From: Gemmatimonadales bacterium
GTDB taxonomy: Bacteria; Gemmatimonadota; Gemmatimonadetes; Gemmatimonadales; GWC2-71-9
DNA: 12,045 nt
Direction of reading: 5' to 3'
Assembly: GCA_025929805.1 (NCBI GenBank)
Contig: JAICPP010000089.1
Span: 1 to 12,045, forward strand
The notes under the pieces are model-generated. The model had not been told where the DNA came from, did not search any database, and was given only the letters and a program-made list of their open reading frames with translations. How positions within the stretch are numbered: the first letter of the stretch is position 1; each line of letters starts with the position of its first letter. Position numbers and translations under genes: made by a program. Below, piece by piece: positions 8,178-12,045 of this stretch.

Positions 8178-9299
8178 TCAATCTGCCGCGATGGACCGAA
8201 CCAGGTCGGCGTTGGTGCGGTTACGGCGGAGATCGGTGAGCAGATCGTTCATCGCGTTGATGGGGGTCATCCCTGCAAGCCGCTGACGCAGAACTCGGGA
8301 GGCAGCCAGCGCTTCGTCATCTAGCAGCAGCTCCTCCCGGCGAGTGGCGCTGGCCACCAGGTCGATGGCTGGAAAGATCCGTCGCTCAGCCAGCTCCCGG
8401 CTCAGTACCAACTCGCTGTTGCCCGTCCCCTTGAACTCCTCGAAGATCACCTGATCCATCCGGCTGCCGGTGTCTACCAGGGCAGTAGCCACAATGGTCA
8501 GCGAGCCGCCCCCCTGGGCGGGATCTACCCTGCGGGCGCTACCCCGAAAGCGCTTCGGTTTTTCCAGTGATTGCGCGTCGAGACCACCCGAAAGGGTTCT
8601 GCCGGTCCCTTTCTCAGTGGTGTTGTAAGCCCGGGCTAATCGGGTGAGCGAGTCTACGATCAGAACCACGTCGCCACCCAGCTCGACCCTCCTCCGGGCA
8701 CGCTCCAGAGTGAGCTCGGCAATCGACACATGGTTCTGCGCCGGATTGTCGAAGCTGGACGCGATCACCTCGCCCACGCCGGCCGATTCCATCTCGAAGA
8801 CCTCTTCGGGGCGCTCGTCTACCAGGAGGATGAAGAGATCGGCCGCGGGATAGTTGAGGCTCACGCCCTGAGCGATGGATTGCAGGACCATGGTCTTTCC
8901 GGCTTTGGCCGGAGCGACGATGAGCGCGCGCTGTCCTTTGCCCAGGGGGCAGAGTAGGTCGATAACGCGGTTGGTGAAATCGGGCTGGTGCGTCGCGGCT
9001 CCGTTGCTCTCCAGCCGGAGCTGCTCGTTGGGGTGGATGGCGGACAATTGGCTGAATTCCGGGCGTTGCGCCAGGGACTCCGGAGGCTTGCCCTGGATAG
9101 AGGCGACCCGGTCCAGAGAGGGTCCCTTGCCCTTGCCTCCAGGGCGTACCGAGCCGTCGATTTCGTCGCCGGTTCGAAGCCGGTGCTGGCGGATCAGGCG
9201 TTCACCCACGTGCACGTCGCCGCGGGAAGGCAGGTAACTCGCCTCTCGCCGCCGGAGGAAGCCGCTGCCCCTGTCGGTGATCTCCAGGACTCCGAGCAT
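8178..9299 (-). CDS. rho: Transcription termination factor Rho, short form without N-terminal helix bundle
   Basis: Rho is a hexameric RNA-dependent ATPase that ends transcription. This 373-residue copy starts directly at the cold-shock RNA-binding domain (GVLEITDRGSGFLRR, residues 3-17; LRTGDEIDG, 41-49) and lacks the roughly 45-residue helix bundle that precedes it in E. coli Rho (419 residues). The ATPase core is complete: P-loop PAKAGKT (130-136), LLVDERPEEV (158-167), Walker B VVLIVDSLTR (211-220), RPKRF-like KPKRF, EEFKGTGNSEL and TRREELL. Two departures from E. coli are visible: S12 where E. coli has the RNA-contacting F62, and A131 for the second proline of the P-loop. A three-residue insertion (DPAQ, 259-262) precedes GGGSL. 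The ATG at 9299 overlaps the sufE stop. The frame is open further upstream but overlaps sufE and encodes no Rho-like sequence. Confidence 0.95.
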   Translation of the reverse strand: MLGVLEITDRGSGFLRRREASYLPSRGDVHVGERLIRQHRLRTGDEIDGSVRPGGKGKGPSLDRVASIQGKPPESLAQRPEFSQLSAIHPNEQLRLESNGAATHQPDFTNRVIDLLCPLGKGQRALIVAPAKAGKTMVLQSIAQGVSLNYPAADLFILLVDERPEEVFEMESAGVGEVIASSFDNPAQNHVSIAELTLERARRRVELGGDVVLIVDSLTRLARAYNTTEKGTGRTLSGGLDAQSLEKPKRFRGSARRVDPAQGGGSLTIVATALVDTGSRMDQVIFEEFKGTGNSELVLSRELAERRIFPAIDLVASATRREELLLDDEALAASRVLRQRLAGMTPINAMNDLLTDLRRNRTNADLVRSIAAD

Positions 9300-9718
9300 C
9301 AACCGGCTGCTAACTCCACCGACTTCTTGATGCGGTGCAGGATGGCCGTGAGTCCCTGTGTGCGGGTCATGCCGAGTGTCTCGCTCAGACCGAGTTGGTC
9401 CAACAGGTCGAGAGGGAGGCTGGCGACGGCGCCCGGGGGAGCGCCCTCCAGTGTGCGCGCCAGGAGGGACACAAACCCTCGAACGGTGGGCGCTTCCCGG
9501 GGCACGTCGGCATGAATGTGCACCCGGCCCTGGTCGATTTCCACCCAGAGATATACGGGCGTCTGGCACTCAGCCACCCGATTGTGGCCCAGCTCCTTTT
9601 CAGCCTGGAACCGCTCCGGCAGGGGAGGCAGCTTCTTGGAATAATCCAGGAGGGTCTCGAGCCTGGTCTGGGGGTCGGCCGCTTTGAAGCGGGGGATCAG
9701 ATTTTCCAGGGTGGCCAT
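9299..9718 (-). CDS. sufE: SufE family sulfur-acceptor protein
   Basis: SufE accepts persulfide sulfur from a cysteine desulfurase (SufS) and passes it to the Fe-S scaffold in the cytoplasm. The 139-residue protein matches the family length and carries the reactive cysteine at C51 in NRVAECQTPVYLWVE, the same position as in E. coli SufE. Other family marks are the N-terminal DPQTRLETLLDYSKKLPPLP and the helix LLDQLGLSETLGMTRTQGLTAIL. No sufS, sufB, sufC or sufD is in the window, so its partner is encoded elsewhere. The stop (9301-9299) overlaps the ATG of rho by ATGA, and it follows ada by 24 bp on the same strand, so the three are likely cotranscribed. No clear Shine-Dalgarno sequence precedes the ATG at 9718. 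Confidence 0.93.
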   Translation of the reverse strand: MATLENLIPRFKAADPQTRLETLLDYSKKLPPLPERFQAEKELGHNRVAECQTPVYLWVEIDQGRVHIHADVPREAPTVRGFVSLLARTLEGAPPGAVASLPLDLLDQLGLSETLGMTRTQGLTAILHRIKKSVELAAG

Positions 9719-9742
9719 ACGGCAGGCACTCGTCTAGGGGAC

Positions 9743-10822
9743 CTATGAAGCTGGCACGGTTACCTCGCTTCGGCTATCCCTGTGAACGCGTTCCAACTCG
9801 AGAATGTTTCTCTTCCGTTGGGCTCCCCAACGATATCCCCCTACCTCACCGCTTTCCCGCACGGCACGATGACAGGGAATCACCAGCGCCAGCCGATTGC
9901 TCGCACAGGCCCGCGCTACTGCCCGCGCGGCCGTCGGACGTCCCAGCTCCTTGGCAATATCATGGTAAGAGCGGGTTTCACCCGGCGGGATGCGCCGTAA
10001 CGCGTCCCACACCTGCCATTGAAAGGTCGTTCCCGGCACGTCGAGCTGGAGTGCCACTTCCCCTCCGTCCAGGATCCGCTCGACCGCTCGCTCGATGGAT
10101 ATGGATAGCCCGCCTTCCTTTCTCTCGAGGTCGGCCTCGGGGTACTCGTTGCGGAGCGCCGCTTCCAGCTCCGCAGCTTCGTCACCCAACTGCACCGCGC
10201 ACAGTCCTCGCTCAGTAGTCGCGGCCAGAAGGTAGCCCACTGGGGTGGTCACTACCGTGTAGCCGATGGTCATCCCGCGGCCGCCCTTCCGATAGCTTCC
10301 CGGCGTCATCCCCAGGCCGGTTCGAGCTTGGTCATACGCCCTGCTGCCGGAGCCGTACCCCGCCTCGTAGGTGGCTCTGGTTACGGTGTCCCCGTTCCTG
10401 AGCCGGAGCTTCATCCGATCGAGCCGTCGGGCGCTGGCGTATGCTTTGGGGCTTACCCCGACCACCCGCTTGAAGGTGCGCTGAAGATGAAACGGGCTCA
10501 TCCGGACCATCCGGCCGAGTCGGGCCAAGGTCACGGTCTCATCGGGATGCTGATCCAGGAACTCCCGGGCCTGCTGAACCTGACGGACGGTCGTTGGTGG
10601 ATCGATCTGAGGCTCACACCGGCGGCATGCGCGATACCCGGCGGATTCGGCAGCTTTCGGAGTCTCGAAGAAGCTGACCCGAGCCCGGGTCGGTCGGCGC
10701 GATGCGCAGGATGGCCGACAATACACTCTGGTCGAGGCAACCCCGTAGACGAACTCTCCGTCCTGAGTCGAATCCCGGGTCAGGACAGCCTGCCAACGCC
10801 TCTCTTCAACCGCTGGAATCAC
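9743..10822 (-). CDS. ada: Bifunctional Ada: alkylation-response regulator and O6-methylguanine-DNA methyltransferase
   Basis: Ada removes methyl groups from DNA phosphotriesters and O6-methylguanine by suicidal transfer to its own cysteines, and its methylated N-terminal domain activates alkylation-response genes. With the GTG start at 10822 the protein has 359 residues (E. coli Ada has 354). The zinc/methyl-acceptor cysteines are C35, C39, C66 and C69 (E. coli 38, 42, 69, 72). An AraC-type helix-turn-helix follows (about 85-180), then the methyltransferase domain with VIPCHRAV; C317 in PCHR is the acceptor (E. coli C321). This start fits the cysteine spacing and has a GGGGGAG ribosome binding site; a GTG at 10864 would add 14 residues. 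It heads a minus-strand unit with sufE and rho, and diverges from the egtB-like gene. No clear E. coli-style Ada box was seen. Confidence 0.95.
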   Translation of the reverse strand: MIPAVEERRWQAVLTRDSTQDGEFVYGVASTRVYCRPSCASRRPTRARVSFFETPKAAESAGYRACRRCEPQIDPPTTVRQVQQAREFLDQHPDETVTLARLGRMVRMSPFHLQRTFKRVVGVSPKAYASARRLDRMKLRLRNGDTVTRATYEAGYGSGSRAYDQARTGLGMTPGSYRKGGRGMTIGYTVVTTPVGYLLAATTERGLCAVQLGDEAAELEAALRNEYPEADLERKEGGLSISIERAVERILDGGEVALQLDVPGTTFQWQVWDALRRIPPGETRSYHDIAKELGRPTAARAVARACASNRLALVIPCHRAVRESGEVGGYRWGAQRKRNILELERVHRDSRSEVTVPAS

Positions 10823-10826
10823 GATA

Positions 10827-10833
10827 CTCCCCC
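10827..10833 (-). promoter_or_regulatory. Ribosome binding site that decides the ada start
   Basis: On the minus strand GGGGGAG lies four bases before the GTG at 10822. It is the best Shine-Dalgarno-like match near the 5' end of ada and favours this start over the GTG at 10864, whose closest purine tract (AAAAGGG) is about 11 bases away. Confidence 0.6.
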
Positions 10834-10864
10834 GCTCGAATGGCCAGTTTGGGCTATAGCTCAC

Positions 10865-11078
10865 CGACTGGAGCCCTTTTCCACACCAATCATGGTACTA
10901 CCTGGGGAGTTCCCCCACTACCCGGTTCTTGCGTTCAAACTATCGGACGGGAACCCGGTTGGCCGGTTGGACGTTAAGTCCTTGTTTTCGGGCACTCCCA
11001 ACTCGCGGACCTGCAGAATCAACCGTATCATAAGGCGAGATTGCATTTGAACATCCGCTCCGGACGGGTACGCGCACT
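10865..11078. promoter_or_regulatory. Divergent control region between ada and the egtB-like gene
   Basis: This spacer must hold promoters for both divergent units. A short perfect inverted repeat, GGGGA-GT-TCCCC (10904-10915), lies on the ada side and could be a protein-binding site. On the egtB side TATCAT (11026-11031) matches the sigma70 -10 consensus at five of six positions and is 47 bases before the ATG at 11079, but no good -35 lies at the right distance. The spacer is slightly richer in A and T than the genes around it. A small palindromic AACCCGGTT (10952-10960) is also present. None of these is proven functional. Confidence 0.35.
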
Positions 11079-12045
11079 ATGACTGTAACAGCCACCCCCC
11101 GTCCTGTGGCTCACCTGTCCGTCAGCGGTGAGCTCCAGGAGGCCAGGGCCCGCACCTTTCTGCTTCTGGGCCCGCTTTCGGATGAAGATCTCAGGACTCA
11201 GCACGACCCCCTGATGAGCCCGATCCTCTGGGATTTGGGACACATTGCGCATTTCGAAGAGCTCTGGCTCACCCGGAACCTGGATGGTCCGATCGAGTTC
11301 GTCGAGATGCCAGGGCTCTACAATCCCTTCGAGCATCCCCGCAGCAAGCGCGGGAGTCTGCCGCTTCCCACCATCGAGCACTGCCGTGAGATCATGGAGG
11401 AGATTCGGCAGCGGGTATTGAACCGGCTGGCTCTGGTCGACTTCGGCTCCTCCAACCCGTTGCTGCGAGACGGGTACGTCTACCAAATGGTGCTGCAGCA
11501 CGAGCATCAACACAACGAGACCATTCTCCAAACGCTTCAGTTGAAGCAAGGCGCTCCGTACTCGCCCACGGAACGGCACCAGCCCACGCCGGCTTCGAAT
11601 CCTTCCCGGCGGATAAGGCCCGGGGAGATGATCCGCTTTCCCGGAGGTTCGGTCGAGATCGGGACCGAGGATCGCACGGCGGCCTATGACAACGAGCGAC
11701 CACTGCACCAGGTGCGGCTGCACCCCTTCTGGATCGATCTGAGTCCGGTAACCAATGCCGAGTTCGAGCGATTCATCAACGCAGGAGGATATTCCCGCCG
11801 GGAGTATTGGTCCCGCCCTGGCTGGGACTGGCTCCAGGGTGCGGGGGTTCGCGCCCCCAAATACTGGGAACGTGTCGATGGTTCGTGGGTGACTCGCTCC
11901 ATGGATCGAGTGGGGCAAATCGAGCCGCTCCATCCGGTCTGCCACGTGTGCTACTACGAAGCGGAGGCCTATGCCCGGTTCGTGGGGAAGCGGCTGCCCA
12001 CCGAATTCGAGTGGGAGGCAGCGGCCTCATGGGATCCGGAGACCA
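11079..12045 (+). CDS. egtB: EgtB-type sulfoxide synthase (ergothioneine pathway), 3' end outside window
   Basis: EgtB is a non-heme iron enzyme that joins the sulfur of gamma-glutamylcysteine or cysteine to trimethylated histidine (hercynine) with oxygen. The reading frame is open for 322 codons to the window edge, so the gene is partial. The N-terminal DinB-like domain has LMSPILWDLGHIAHFEELW and the iron ligands H55, H141 and H145 within the HX3HXE motif HEHQHNE (141-147). R88 and R91 in PRSKR align with the arginines that bind gamma-glutamylcysteine in mycobacterial EgtB. From about residue 186 (GEMIRFPGGSVEIG) the FGE-sulfatase domain begins, with SPVTNAEFERFI and KRLPTEFEWEAAA. The overall style is actinobacterial (type I) EgtB. 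Selenoneine synthase SenA is a close relative and cannot be excluded without the rest of the locus; egtD is not visible. Confidence 0.9.
   Translation, partial: MTVTATPRPVAHLSVSGELQEARARTFLLLGPLSDEDLRTQHDPLMSPILWDLGHIAHFEELWLTRNLDGPIEFVEMPGLYNPFEHPRSKRGSLPLPTIEHCREIMEEIRQRVLNRLALVDFGSSNPLLRDGYVYQMVLQHEHQHNETILQTLQLKQGAPYSPTERHQPTPASNPSRRIRPGEMIRFPGGSVEIGTEDRTAAYDNERPLHQVRLHPFWIDLSPVTNAEFERFINAGGYSRREYWSRPGWDWLQGAGVRAPKYWERVDGSWVTRSMDRVGQIEPLHPVCHVCYYEAEAYARFVGKRLPTEFEWEAAASWDPET

Noticed and set aside
9300..9569. Ninety-residue N-terminal extension of the rho frame
   Set aside because: It lies entirely within sufE in another frame, is rich in Arg, Pro and His, and does not resemble the Rho helix bundle; the overlapping ATG at 9299 is a better start.
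11028..11945. 305-residue minus-strand frame opposite the egtB-like gene
   Set aside because: The plus-strand frame holds the iron-ligand motif and FGE-sulfatase domain; the antisense frame has no recognisable domain.

Overview
The window is GC-rich bacterial chromosome with tightly packed genes, many of them joined by 1- to 4-base start/stop overlaps. The gene set is compatible with a soil or sediment bacterium of the Gemmatimonadota or Acidobacteriota kind: a short Rho, an exported prolidase-like amidohydrolase, a DUF1015-serA-serC cluster, an Ada protein and an actinobacterial-type EgtB. This placement is an inference from gene content and style, because no phylogenetic marker was compared. 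No tRNA, rRNA, CRISPR array, transposase or phage gene was seen.

Plus strand, 1-2966: after about 300 bases with no convincing gene comes a three-gene quaternary-amine (glycine betaine/choline/carnitine type) ABC transporter unit. It encodes a small four-helix membrane protein of unknown function, an OpuCA/OsmV-like ATPase that lacks the usual C-terminal CBS domains, and a single polypeptide fusing an OsmF/OpuCC-like binding protein (N-terminal) to an OpuCB-like permease (C-terminal).

Plus strand, 2995-8177: a serine-biosynthesis cluster. A DUF1015 protein is followed by D-3-phosphoglycerate dehydrogenase (serA) and phosphoserine aminotransferase (serC), and then by an exported metal-dependent amidohydrolase only 5 bp after serC. 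SerA and SerC give the first two steps from 3-phosphoglycerate to O-phosphoserine. No serB-type phosphatase is visible here. Both spacers around serA hold arrays of tandem 7-bp units arranged as inverted pairs, the most striking non-coding structure in the window.

Minus strand, 10822-8178: a compact unit transcribed ada, sufE, rho, covering alkylation repair and its regulation, sulfur transfer for Fe-S assembly, and transcription termination. The sufE stop overlaps the rho start, and rho runs tail to tail into the amidohydrolase with no base between their stop codons.

Plus strand, 11079 to the window end: the first 322 codons of an EgtB-type iron-dependent sulfoxide synthase (ergothioneine pathway), divergent from ada across about 250 bp and cut off by the window edge.

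The most useful leads are the heptamer arrays flanking serA, the DUF1015 protein as a candidate missing partner in serine synthesis, the binding-protein-first transporter fusion, and the Rho that begins directly at its RNA-binding domain.
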